This document shows positions 35,598-43,786 of a stretch of DNA of 64,000 nucleotides, piece after piece; position 1 is the stretch's first letter; every line of letters starts with the position of its first letter. Under the pieces are notes generated by a model. It searched no databases, had not been told where the DNA came from, and saw only the letters and a program-made list of their open reading frames with translations. Both the position numbers and the translations under genes were made by a program. This stretch comes from Mesorhizobium comanense (lineage in GTDB: Bacteria > Pseudomonadota > Alphaproteobacteria > Rhizobiales > Rhizobiaceae), in NCBI RefSeq assembly GCF_005503535.1, contig NZ_SCNN01000003.1, positions 310,001 to 374,000 on the forward strand. Reading direction: 5' to 3'.

Positions 35598-36314
35598 ATG
35601 CTTCGCGTCCTGGTGACGAGGCCTGAGCCGGGTGCATCGCAAACGGCGCGGCGGCTTCAGGACATGGGGCATCAGCCGATTCTCCTGCCTCTGACCGAAA
35701 CGACGGCCTTGCCCGCCGATGCCGGACAGGTTCCAGCTGACGTCTCGGCGGTGGCGATCACCAGCGCCAATGCACTGCGCCATGCTTCGAAGGATCTGAT
35801 CGCCAGGCTTGCTCGGTTGCCTTGCCATGCTGTCGGCAAGCGGACAGCGGAGGCCGCACGCAAGGCTGGATTCCTGTCGGTCAGCGAGGGGCCGGGCGAC
35901 GCGGAGGCGTTGGCCGACGGCATTGCCGCCGCTCTTGCGGGCCAAGCAGTCGTCTATCTCTGCGGACGGGTAAGGTTTCCGCTGTTCGAGCAGAGGCTGG
36001 CGGCGGCCGGAATCCGGGTCCATGCCGTGGAGACATACGACACCCCGGCGATCGGTTACGCGGACGAGGCCATCCTGGCGCGGCTGTCGGCCCAGCCGGT
36101 CGATGCGGTGCTGCTCTATTCAGCCAAGGCAGCCGTGGCGATGCAAGACCTGACAAACCGGCCAGCTCTGCGGAAAGCCTTTGAAACGACGCGATTTTTC
36201 GCGCTTTCGGAACGCATCGCCGCTGCTTTCGGCGGTGCCGCCGGCAAGGCAATCCGCATCGCCGAACGGCCCGAGGAGGAGGCGCTGCTGGCACTGTTGC
36301 GGGCGCGGCGCTGA
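35598..36314 (+). CDS. hemD: Uroporphyrinogen-III synthase
   Basis: Closes hydroxymethylbilane to uroporphyrinogen III. The 238-residue protein follows hemC immediately and has the weakly conserved family pattern: VLVTRPEPGASQTARRL at the start, AVAITSANALRHA, a central VVYLCGRV strand, and a C-terminal ERIAAAFGGAAGKAIRIAERPEEEALLALL segment. Sequence conservation is normally low in this family; identification rests mainly on the operon with hemC. Confidence 0.9.
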   Translation: MLRVLVTRPEPGASQTARRLQDMGHQPILLPLTETTALPADAGQVPADVSAVAITSANALRHASKDLIARLARLPCHAVGKRTAEAARKAGFLSVSEGPGDAEALADGIAAALAGQAVVYLCGRVRFPLFEQRLAAAGIRVHAVETYDTPAIGYADEAILARLSAQPVDAVLLYSAKAAVAMQDLTNRPALRKAFETTRFFALSERIAAAFGGAAGKAIRIAERPEEEALLALLRARR

Positions 36315-36426
36315 GCCCGCGTCATCACACCGCCCCTTTTCACCGCTTGGTGATGTGCTAGACCCTTTTTAGAACCATCATGCGCCGCCAGGCGTTGAGA
36401 CGAAGCGAATTTTGCGGAGCCCAGGC

Positions 36427-37899
36427 ATGGTCAAGACGCCGAAGATGCGACACTCGAAGAGCCGCCGCGAGCCGGTGACGATCGATCTCGAGCCCGGCGC
36501 CGTCTCGCGCATTGTCGATGAGGATGCCGCCGGGGAAACCGCCCGGAGCGACGAGGCGAAGGCCGAGGACGCGGTTGGCGCTCCTCCCGGGCCGGAGGTT
36601 TCGCAAGAGCCGGTGCATGCCGACCAGACCGACCTCGAGCCCTGGGAACACAGTGATTCCGCGGGACAGACGGCGGCGGATGCACAGGCGGAGGCGAAAG
36701 CCGGCGAACCGGAACTGCCTTACCCCGGCTCGGATAAGCCGTCCGGTCCTGGCAAGCCTTCCGATTACAATTTCGAGGACGCAACGGCCAAGACCGCGGA
36801 CACCAGGGCGGCCGGCGCGAAAACCGACGCAAGGAGCGAACCAATGGCAGCGCAGCCGAAGCGTGGCGGCGTCAACGGCATCGCCGCCGGCATCATTGGC
36901 GGCGTCATCGCGCTGGTCGGCGCCGGCGGGCTGCAATTCGCCGGCCTGCTCGGCGCGCCGGGTTCCGGCGCCGGTGTCTCGCTGGATGGCGTCAACGGCG
37001 AGATCGCCTCGCTGAAGGGTGAAATCGCCAGCCTGAAGGAAGCGGGCGGCAACAACGGCGCCGCGGCCAGGGTCGATGGACTTTCGGCGGCGCTGGACCA
37101 GGTCAAAAGCGATGTCACGGCCCTGAAATCGGCCCTCCAGCAGGGCGGCGCGGGCGACACTGCCGGGCTTGCCGCGCTCGGCGACAAGGTCAAGCAGATC
37201 GAGACAGCGGTCGACGCCCTCGGCAAGGCCGCCAGCACGGCGCCGGTCGATCTTGGGCCGCTCAACGAAAAACTCGCCGGTCTCGATGCGCTGGTGAAAT
37301 CGGCCGGCGACGCGGCGAAGGCGCAGGACGGTCGGCTCGCGGCGCTGGAACAGTCGGTGTCGCAGCTTTCCGGCAAGGTCGACGCGCAGGCATCGCAGCC
37401 CAAGATCGCGCTCGCCATCGCCGCTTCGGCGCTGAAGGCAGCACTCGACCGCGGCGCGCCGTTCTCGGCCGAACTCGACACGCTGGCGGCGATATCGCCC
37501 AACGCGCCTGAACTCGCGACCTTGCGGTCCTATGCCGAGAAGGGCGTACCGACCCGCACCGAGATCGCCTCGCAGATGGACGCCGCCGCCAATGCCATGG
37601 TGGCAGCCGCGACGCCGGTCGACCAGAATGCCGGCTTCCTGCAGAACCTGATGGCGAGCGCCGAATCGCTGGTCAAGGTCCGGCCGATCGGCGCCGTCGA
37701 GGGCGCCGGCGCGCCGGAAACCGTGGCGCGCATGGAAGTGGCGGTCAATCAGGGCGACTATGCCAAGGCGCTGAGCGAATACAATTCGCTGCCCGAGGCC
37801 GCGAAGGCCGCCGGAGCAGACTTTGCCGGCAAACTGAAGGCGCGCATCGAGGTCGAGACCCAGGTCGACGCCCTGATCTCCGGCGCGATGAAGGCATGA
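36427..37899 (+). CDS. Mitofilin-like inner-membrane protein
   Basis: A 490-residue protein with the layout of bacterial mitofilin homologues: a charged, Pro/Glu-rich cytoplasmic N-terminal region (residues 1-145), one transmembrane helix at about 151-175 (GIAAGIIGGVIALVGAGGLQ), a long periplasmic coiled-coil region with repeated Gly-Glu-Ile-Ala-Ser-Leu and Leu-rich segments, and a C-terminal mitofilin-type domain (KIALAIAASALKAALDRG to the end). It sits between hemCD and hemY, the conserved alphaproteobacterial order. Such proteins shape intracytoplasmic membranes; here the role is inferred. The ATG follows GGAG. Confidence 0.8.
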   Translation: MVKTPKMRHSKSRREPVTIDLEPGAVSRIVDEDAAGETARSDEAKAEDAVGAPPGPEVSQEPVHADQTDLEPWEHSDSAGQTAADAQAEAKAGEPELPYPGSDKPSGPGKPSDYNFEDATAKTADTRAAGAKTDARSEPMAAQPKRGGVNGIAAGIIGGVIALVGAGGLQFAGLLGAPGSGAGVSLDGVNGEIASLKGEIASLKEAGGNNGAAARVDGLSAALDQVKSDVTALKSALQQGGAGDTAGLAALGDKVKQIETAVDALGKAASTAPVDLGPLNEKLAGLDALVKSAGDAAKAQDGRLAALEQSVSQLSGKVDAQASQPKIALAIAASALKAALDRGAPFSAELDTLAAISPNAPELATLRSYAEKGVPTRTEIASQMDAAANAMVAAATPVDQNAGFLQNLMASAESLVKVRPIGAVEGAGAPETVARMEVAVNQGDYAKALSEYNSLPEAAKAAGADFAGKLKARIEVETQVDALISGAMKA

Positions 37900-37909
37900 G
37901 GGCCAAACG

Positions 37910-39535
37910 ATGATCCGCCTGCTTGCTTTCCTCATCGTCGTCTTCGCGCTCGGACTGGGCTTTGCCTGGCTGGCCGACCGGCCGGGCGACATGGTCGTCA
38001 CCTTCAGCGGCTACCAGTACCAGGTCAGCCTCATGGTTGCGGCGGTGGCCGTGGTTGCCGTCGTTGCCGCGGTGATGATCCTGTGGTGGCTGATCAAGTC
38101 GCTGTGGAACAGCCCCTATACGATCTCGCGCTATTTCCGCGTGCGCCGCCGCGACCGTGGCTACCAGGCGCTGTCGACCGGCATGATCGCCGCCGGCGCG
38201 GGTGACGGGGCGCTTGCCCGCAAGAAGACCAAGGAAGCCGCCAAGCTGATCCGCTCCGACCAGGAACCGCTGATCCATCTCCTGGAGGCGCAGGCATCGC
38301 TGCTGGAAGGCGACCATGAAGGCGCGCGGCAGAAATTCGAGAGCATGCTCGACGATCCTGAAATGCGGCTGCTCGGCCTGCGCGGGCTCTATCTCGAGGC
38401 CGAGCGCCTGGGTGACCGCAACGCGGCGCGCCACTATGCCGGGCGGGCCGCCGCCGTGGCGCCGCAGCTGGCCTGGGCCGCCGAATCGACGCTGGAGGAA
38501 TTGACGGCGCGCGGCGACTGGGACGGTGCCCTCAAACTGGTCGATGCGCAGAAGTCGACACGGCAGATCGAGCGTGACGCGGCCAGCCGCCGCCGGGCGG
38601 TGCTTCTGACCGCCAAGGCGCAATCGCTGGCCGACAGCGATCCCGCCGCCGCAAGGACGGCGGCCCTCGAAGCCAACAAGCTGCGCCCCGATTTTGCCCC
38701 CGCCGCCGTTGCCGCCGCCGCCGGGCTGTTCAAGCAGAACGATGTTCGCAAGGGATCGAAGATCCTCGAGACCGCGTGGCGGGCGGAGCCGCATCCGGAA
38801 ATATCGGAGCTCTACACCCATGCGCGGCCGGGTGATGCCGTGCTCGACCGGCTCAACCGGGCCAAGAAGCTGCAGGAGATGAAGAAGAACCATGCCGAAT
38901 CGTCGATGACGGTGGCGCGCGCCGCTCTCGACGCGCAGGATTTCTCGACCGCCCGCCGCGAGGCCGAAGCCGCGATCCGCATGGACCGCCGCGAGGGCGC
39001 CTATCTGCTGCTGGCCGATATCGAGGAGGCCGAGACCGGCGACCAGGGCAAGGTGCGGCAGCTCCTGTCCAAGGCGGTGCGGGCGCCGCGCGATCCGGCC
39101 TGGGTCGCCGACGGCGTCGTGTCGGAACGCTGGGCGCCGGTATCGCCGGTCACCGGAAGGCTCGACGCTTTCGAATGGCGCGCGCCGGTGGAGCGGCTTG
39201 GCCGGCTGATCGACAGCCGTGACGATGCGCCTGACGTGACGGTGGCGGCCATCGAAGCGCCGGCAAGGCCGGTTCCGGAAAAGCCGGCCGACGTCATCGA
39301 GCACGCCGGCCATAGTAGCGAGGCGGGTGGCAAGGACGCTGGTGAAAAAGACGCTGGTAACAGGCAAGCCGGGGACGATCAGGTCGCCCCGGTCACGGCC
39401 GCCGCCTTCGCCGCGGTGCCGGCCGATGCCGAGGCGGTCGAGCCGGCCGAAGAGTTGACGCGCCTGCCCGATGATCCGGGCGTCGATCCGGAAGACGAAG
39501 CCGACAAGTCGCCGCGCCGGTTCCGGTTGTTTTGA
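37910..39535 (+). CDS. hemY: HemY-family membrane TPR protein
   Basis: A 541-residue protein of the HemY N-terminal family: two transmembrane helices (residues 4-22 and 43-64) with the family signature FSGYQYQVSLMVA between them, then TPR-like helical repeats to about residue 410. The C-terminal tail is low complexity, Ala/Pro/Asp/Glu-rich. HemY is linked to tetrapyrrole metabolism by operon position, but its biochemical role is unresolved. It begins 10 bases after the mitofilin gene. Confidence 0.9.
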   Translation: MIRLLAFLIVVFALGLGFAWLADRPGDMVVTFSGYQYQVSLMVAAVAVVAVVAAVMILWWLIKSLWNSPYTISRYFRVRRRDRGYQALSTGMIAAGAGDGALARKKTKEAAKLIRSDQEPLIHLLEAQASLLEGDHEGARQKFESMLDDPEMRLLGLRGLYLEAERLGDRNAARHYAGRAAAVAPQLAWAAESTLEELTARGDWDGALKLVDAQKSTRQIERDAASRRRAVLLTAKAQSLADSDPAAARTAALEANKLRPDFAPAAVAAAAGLFKQNDVRKGSKILETAWRAEPHPEISELYTHARPGDAVLDRLNRAKKLQEMKKNHAESSMTVARAALDAQDFSTARREAEAAIRMDRREGAYLLLADIEEAETGDQGKVRQLLSKAVRAPRDPAWVADGVVSERWAPVSPVTGRLDAFEWRAPVERLGRLIDSRDDAPDVTVAAIEAPARPVPEKPADVIEHAGHSSEAGGKDAGEKDAGNRQAGDDQVAPVTAAAFAAVPADAEAVEPAEELTRLPDDPGVDPEDEADKSPRRFRLF

Positions 39536-39571
39536 TGCTGGCTGATCCTCTGGCCGTTTGGGAATGAATTG

Positions 39572-40051
39572 ATGTTCGATCGGGTTTTGTCGTTTCTCAG
39601 GGATTTGCCGGCCGGCGCTGGCAGACATGCCAGCACGGATGATCCGCGCGTCGCGGCTTCGGCGCTGCTCTACCATGTCATGAACGCCGACGGCGTGCGC
39701 CAGGATGTCGAGTGGGAGCGGTTCAAGGCGGTGCTGGCGGAGAGCTATTCGGTCAGCGGCGCCGAGCTCGAAGCACTCGCGGCCGCCGGCGAACGGGCCG
39801 ACAATGAGGCGATCGACCTCTATGCCTTCACCAGCGTGCTCAAGCGCCATCTCGACGCCGAGGGGCGCAAGGCTTTCATCGGCCTGATGTGGGAGATCGT
39901 CTATGCCGATGGCGAGCTGCACGAGCTGGAGGACAATACGGTGTGGCGCGTCGCCGAACTGATCGGCGTCGAGCGCCACGACAGGGTCGAGGCGCGCCGC
40001 AAGGCGGCGGCGCAGGCGCCGGGCGCGCGTGGAACGTCAAGCGACGAATAG
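39572..40051 (+). CDS. TerB-family protein
   Basis: A 159-residue all-helical protein with the TerB domain: DDPRVAASALLYHVMNADGVRQDVEWERFKAVL and the second acidic motif EIVYADGELHELEDNTVWRVAELIGV, which resemble metal-binding sites of TerB. TerB proteins are linked to tellurite resistance and stress. The last residues and the stop (SSDE-stop) lie within a 15-bp tandem duplication. It begins 36 bases after hemY and may be in the same operon. Confidence 0.88.
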   Translation: MFDRVLSFLRDLPAGAGRHASTDDPRVAASALLYHVMNADGVRQDVEWERFKAVLAESYSVSGAELEALAAAGERADNEAIDLYAFTSVLKRHLDAEGRKAFIGLMWEIVYADGELHELEDNTVWRVAELIGVERHDRVEARRKAAAQAPGARGTSSDE

Positions 40052-40069
40052 ACCAGCGACGAATAGACG
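40040..40069 (+). repeat. 15-bp tandem duplication at a stop codon
   Basis: AGCGACGAATAGACC (40040-40054) and AGCGACGAATAGACG (40055-40069) are direct copies differing in the last base. The first contains the TerB-family stop codon TAG. The amidotransferase ATG lies 16 bases after the second copy. Confidence 0.85.
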
Positions 40070-40084
40070 GGATCCCGCCTGCCG

Positions 40085-40795
40085 ATGCCGCGCACGACGA
40101 GTTCGAAGCCCAAGATCCTGATCGTTCTGCATCAGGAGAATTCGAGCCCCGGACGCGTCGGCCACATGCTCATCGAAGAGGGCTTCGAGCTCGATATCAG
40201 GCGTCCGGCACTGGGCGACGCCTTGCCCGAAACGCTGGACGGCCATGCCGGCACGGTGGTGTTCGGCGGCCCGATGAGCGCCAACGACCAGGACGAATTC
40301 GTCCGCCGCGAGACCGACTGGCTGGAAATTCCGCTCCGCGAGAACCGGCCGCTGCTCGGCATCTGCCTGGGAGCGCAGATGCTGGTCAATCATCTGGGCG
40401 GCAAGGTCGAGGGCCATGGCGAGGGGCTGGTCGAGATCGGCTGGTACCCGCTCAAGGCGACCGAGGCTGGCCGCAAGCTGATGCACTGGCCCGAAATGGT
40501 CTACCAGTTCCATCGCGAGGGCTTTTCGCTGCCGAGCGGCGCGACGCTGTTGGCGACGGCGGAAACCTATCCCAACCAGGCCTTCCGCTATGGCGACAAT
40601 GCCTGGGGCATCCAGTTCCATGGCGAACTGACCATGGTGATGATGCACCGCTGGGTGGTGCGCGGCGCGCACCGCTTCGAACTGCCCGGCGCGCAGCCCG
40701 GCCGCGACCATCTCGGCGGCCGGCTGATCTGGGACATGCATCTGAAACGCTGGCTGGACGAGTTTTTGCGGATGGTGTTTGGCGGAGTGGTGTAG
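40085..40795 (+). CDS. Class I glutamine amidotransferase
   Basis: A 236-residue protein with a class I glutamine amidotransferase (GMP-synthase-like) domain. The nucleophile is in LLGICLGAQMLVNHLGG, and the catalytic His is in NAWGIQFHGELT; the matching Glu follows. It probably hydrolyses glutamine or a gamma-glutamyl compound; the family includes GAT domains of unknown partner. Its ATG has no strong ribosome site. It is the last gene before the AT-rich islet. Confidence 0.85.
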   Translation: MPRTTSSKPKILIVLHQENSSPGRVGHMLIEEGFELDIRRPALGDALPETLDGHAGTVVFGGPMSANDQDEFVRRETDWLEIPLRENRPLLGICLGAQMLVNHLGGKVEGHGEGLVEIGWYPLKATEAGRKLMHWPEMVYQFHREGFSLPSGATLLATAETYPNQAFRYGDNAWGIQFHGELTMVMMHRWVVRGAHRFELPGAQPGRDHLGGRLIWDMHLKRWLDEFLRMVFGGVV

Positions 40796-41071
40796 GGGCG
40801 GACTGTACCGGACGGGGCTTGCCCAAAAAGCAATCGCCGGGTAGGCGGAGCCTCTTGCGCCCCGTGTATATCGGTCGGACAAAATCTGCCTCCACCTGAA
40901 GTCAGACATACCACAACGCTATCGCGCTAGATTGATGTAGATCGTTAACTCGCCGAGAGTTAGCTCACATTGGTGAGGACGTGCCACGAACCACTCCACC
41001 AAACTAGGAGTATAAAATTCCCCGAAAAAATAGCATCATAACCGTCGGGCTGTCAGATTCGAGGACCTCTC
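40796..41071. other. Left border of an AT-rich islet, no gene seen
   Basis: About 275 bases in which base composition changes from GC-rich (before about 40900) to AT-richer. An inverted repeat TAACTC-GCCGA-GAGTTA lies at 40946-40962 and could be an operator. No tRNA, integrase or attachment-site repeat was seen. Confidence 0.5.
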
Positions 41072-42369
41072 GTGAATACATCTGAAAAAGGTGACGATCT
41101 AGAAGCTAGCTTCTACGAATATCTTGTCGAACAAAAAAATAACGGCGAGCTTCTCTATGGGCTTTATTCACCCGAGAATTGTACAATTTTCAGGAAAAAG
41201 GGTATTTTTGTAAGGAGCGAGGGGCAGACGTTCAATTTGATATTGTCATAGAGATTTCTCAGAGGGGGCGAAATAAGCCGTTTTCCTATATTGTTTTCGA
41301 GTGCAAGAACTATGAAGGCGGCATTCCCGAGACGTGCGTAACCGATTTCTCGGACAAACTTACGCGAATATTTCGGCATGCAGCTAAAGGCGTTCTAGTC
41401 GTATCTTCACGATTGCAATCGGGTGCTGATAGCATCGCCCGGAGCAGAGCCATGGGGATCGTGAAATATGATCAGTCAGGACTCGAAGTTGTAGCTGACC
41501 GCAGCATCCGTTATTGCTTAGAGGGCCGTTTCGTAAAGTCGCAAATTTTCCAAAGCGAACGCCCTGTCAAATCTCTGAAATTCTCAGCTTTTCATGACGG
41601 AAAGTTCTTCGGCACCATCAATCATTTTTTTCGTAGCCTTCAACCAGGGCCAGCATTGAATGTTGAAGTTGAGGATAAATCAGCCAGAGTTTCTGTGCCA
41701 TATCTTTCCGCTGAATATATAGAAAAATCGGCCGGCGAGATGCTGGAGAAGGTCGGCTACGAACTTGGCTCAGTCGACCTCCAAAGAATTTGCTCAATTC
41801 TTCACATAGACCTAAAATTTAGCGAGCAGGTGATTGAGAACGAGGAAGGAAAACAGGTACTCGGTTCAGCAAATTTTGATCGGAAATCAATCCAGATAAA
41901 TTTCCATGCGGACAAGAACCGAGAGCGCTTTACACTAGGGCACGAGATTGGCCATTTTTGCTTGAAGCATGATACTTACCTACGATCAGAGACAATTGTT
42001 GAGAGGGACCTTTTTATCAACACAGAGAGCGAGGGCATTTTTGACTATGAACGCCTTGAATTTCAGGCCAATTACTTCTCTTCCAACATTATTCTGCCCA
42101 ATCACGTATTTTGCGTCGCGGTTAATGTAGCCCGACAAAAATTCGACATCCGAGATCGAGGACATGGCTACATATTTGTCGATGATCAGCCGTGCAATTT
42201 TGTTCCTTATAACCAATTGCTGCAGGAACTATCATCATATTTTGGAGTCTCGAGACGTGTGGTCGAGATAAAATTGAGAACCATGGGCTTTCTCATTGAT
42301 CAAAGAATGAGTCGCCAGCCATCGTCGACTGCGCGGCTGGTGAAAGGTACTATTAGACTTGGCCGCTAA
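41072..42369 (+). pseudogene. Frameshifted nuclease-metalloprotease fusion (Mrr-like plus ImmA/IrrE)
   Basis: Reading from GTG 41072 (GAGGA just upstream) gives MNTSEKGDDLEASFYEYL...CTIFRKKG, then a stop at 41249. A second frame, shifted by -1, resumes at GYFCKERGADVQFD and runs to 42369. The two join in an A-tract of five A's (41195-41199); a sixth A restores a continuous 432-residue protein. The N-terminal domain has a PD-(D/E)xK-like nuclease core (D57, and E77-x-K79 in VFECKNY). The C-terminal domain is an ImmA/IrrE metallopeptidase with H291, E292 and H295 (GHEIGHF) and a third ligand near E330. It may be a pseudogene, a sequencing error, or decoded by slippage. Codon use and AT content differ from the neighbours, as for transferred DNA. 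Confidence 0.8.
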
Positions 42370-42469
42370 ATACTCATCGAAAGCCGTAAACAGGCATGCG
42401 CCCAAGACACTCGGATAACCGCACTGTGCGCTAGGTCGATTACATAGGGAGTTACGAGGCAGCGCTCTC

Positions 42470-43072
42470 CTAAACGAAGGCGACGATCACTTGGAAGAAC
42501 GTCATTGCGGTGGGGACGAAAAGCAACAAGATACCGAGAGAGTATGAAATAAGTGCGGCCGTCCTGCTTCCCAGACGCGAGACATTGAGGAGCCGATAGA
42601 GCTCTCCCATTGGATCTGCCAAGGTACCCGGATCGACCTTGCTTCTTCCCTCATCGTATTTGAAATTGGCCGCGTCGTGAGCGAGAGGCTCGGCCTCGGT
42701 CCCCAACTCGATCAATCTCAGCAGATATTCGAGATTTCGCGGCTGACAGAAATAGGCCTTCTCAGCGTCGAAAAAGGCGGCCGCCGAATCGTACTTCTTA
42801 ATCAGCGCTGGGCATCTCAAGCTGTACAGCGCCGCACCTACCGCGATCGAACAGGACCCGAGATATAGGAGAAAGAGCCGAAGCGATGGAACACATTCAG
42901 CCGGCTGGCAAAAGTCGCTGTGTAACCTGAGAAACTTCGCAATCTCCGCGTTGAAGAGCAGGAGATACCCGACCAGCGGCACCGCAATGGTAGCTTTAGC
43001 AACGGGCGAATTTCCCAATCGTCGAAGAACGCTCCACCTGGACTGGTGATCCAGCAATGCAATTTTAGCCAT
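42470..43072 (-). CDS. Unrecognised three-helix membrane protein
   Basis: A 200-residue protein with hydrophobic helices near residues 26-42 (AKATIAVPLVGYLLLF), 63-84, and 176-199 (SLGILLLFVPTAMTFFQV). The polar stretch between helices 2 and 3 is about 90 residues and charged (RNLEYLLRLIELGTEAEPL). It converges with the nuclease-protease gene and shares its AT-rich composition. The ATG has GGAGGA about 11 bases upstream. No family is recognised. Confidence 0.6.
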   Translation of the reverse strand: MAKIALLDHQSRWSVLRRLGNSPVAKATIAVPLVGYLLLFNAEIAKFLRLHSDFCQPAECVPSLRLFLLYLGSCSIAVGAALYSLRCPALIKKYDSAAAFFDAEKAYFCQPRNLEYLLRLIELGTEAEPLAHDAANFKYDEGRSKVDPGTLADPMGELYRLLNVSRLGSRTAALISYSLGILLLFVPTAMTFFQVIVAFV

Positions 43073-43299
43073 TCCGCGTGCCGTCCTCCGGATTTAATCA
43101 TCACTGCCGCGAATCGAAATAGCTAAAATCGACCAATATGACCCGACCGAAATTTGTTCTGGTATTGTACTCGACCCAAAATCCAGAAGAAAGCCGCTAA
43201 GTTCTGCACCGTCGAGGATCAGTGTAAGTTGAGAGACGATCAAGAATCAGCAAATTGATAAATAACGCATTTTCAGAATTAGAACTATTCCACGCAAAA

Positions 43300-43564
43300 C
43301 CGCCCATTCAAATGCCGAACCTTGCGCAGCGCCGGGAACAGATACGCCCAACAGCCCCGCCACGGCCACAGCCCCGATCCCTCCAACCACACCGGCCGGA
43401 ACCGTGCCGATCAGCGCCGCCATGGTGCCGGCGCGGAATTCGCCGACGGAGGCGCCTACGAAGACTTGGTTTACGGCGTTGACGCGGCCGCGCGCTTCGT
43501 TCGGCGTCCTTAGCTGGATCAGCGTTCCCGGATGTAGACGCTGAATATGTCGGTGGCGCCAAGC
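43300..43564 (-). pseudogene. Degraded duplicate of the MFS gene 3' end
   Basis: This 265-bp stretch is a close but mutated copy of the last part of the MFS gene at 43787-45025 (matching 43793-44063). The encoded ...VNAVNQVFVGAS-VGEFRAGTMAALIGTVPA... is readable, but there is a 6-bp deletion (loss of Asn-Glu), and one-base insertion and deletion sites that shift the frame. It lies at the right edge of the AT-rich islet. Confidence 0.85.
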
Positions 43565-43786
43565 GTCATAGGCTGGCCTCCTGTTGCGGCGATCCTGTCG
43601 CAAGCGGGGCGACACCGCAAGGGAATTGGCTCTCCCGCGCACAGCCTGTAAGCCGGCGTGCAAAACCCGACATTCAGCAGCCGGCCCCAACTCAGATATT
43701 ATCTTGACCGGGCCGTTTGGCCGGCCGATCCCATCAGCTGGCTTCGGCGCAGCCTGGTCCGCTTGATCACCGAATCCGGCGGCCGA

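Noticed and set aside
37745..39979. A 744-codon frame antisense to hemY and the mitofilin gene
   Set aside because: Shadow frame from GC-rich third positions; no domain.
41195..41200. Programmed -1 frameshifting as the main explanation for the nuclease-protease gene
   Set aside because: The tract is preceded by G, not A, so it is not the classical A AAA AAG site, and no clear downstream pseudoknot was seen; a deletion or read error is simpler.
40796..43300. tRNA gene, integrase or att repeats at the islet borders
   Set aside because: None could be found by eye.
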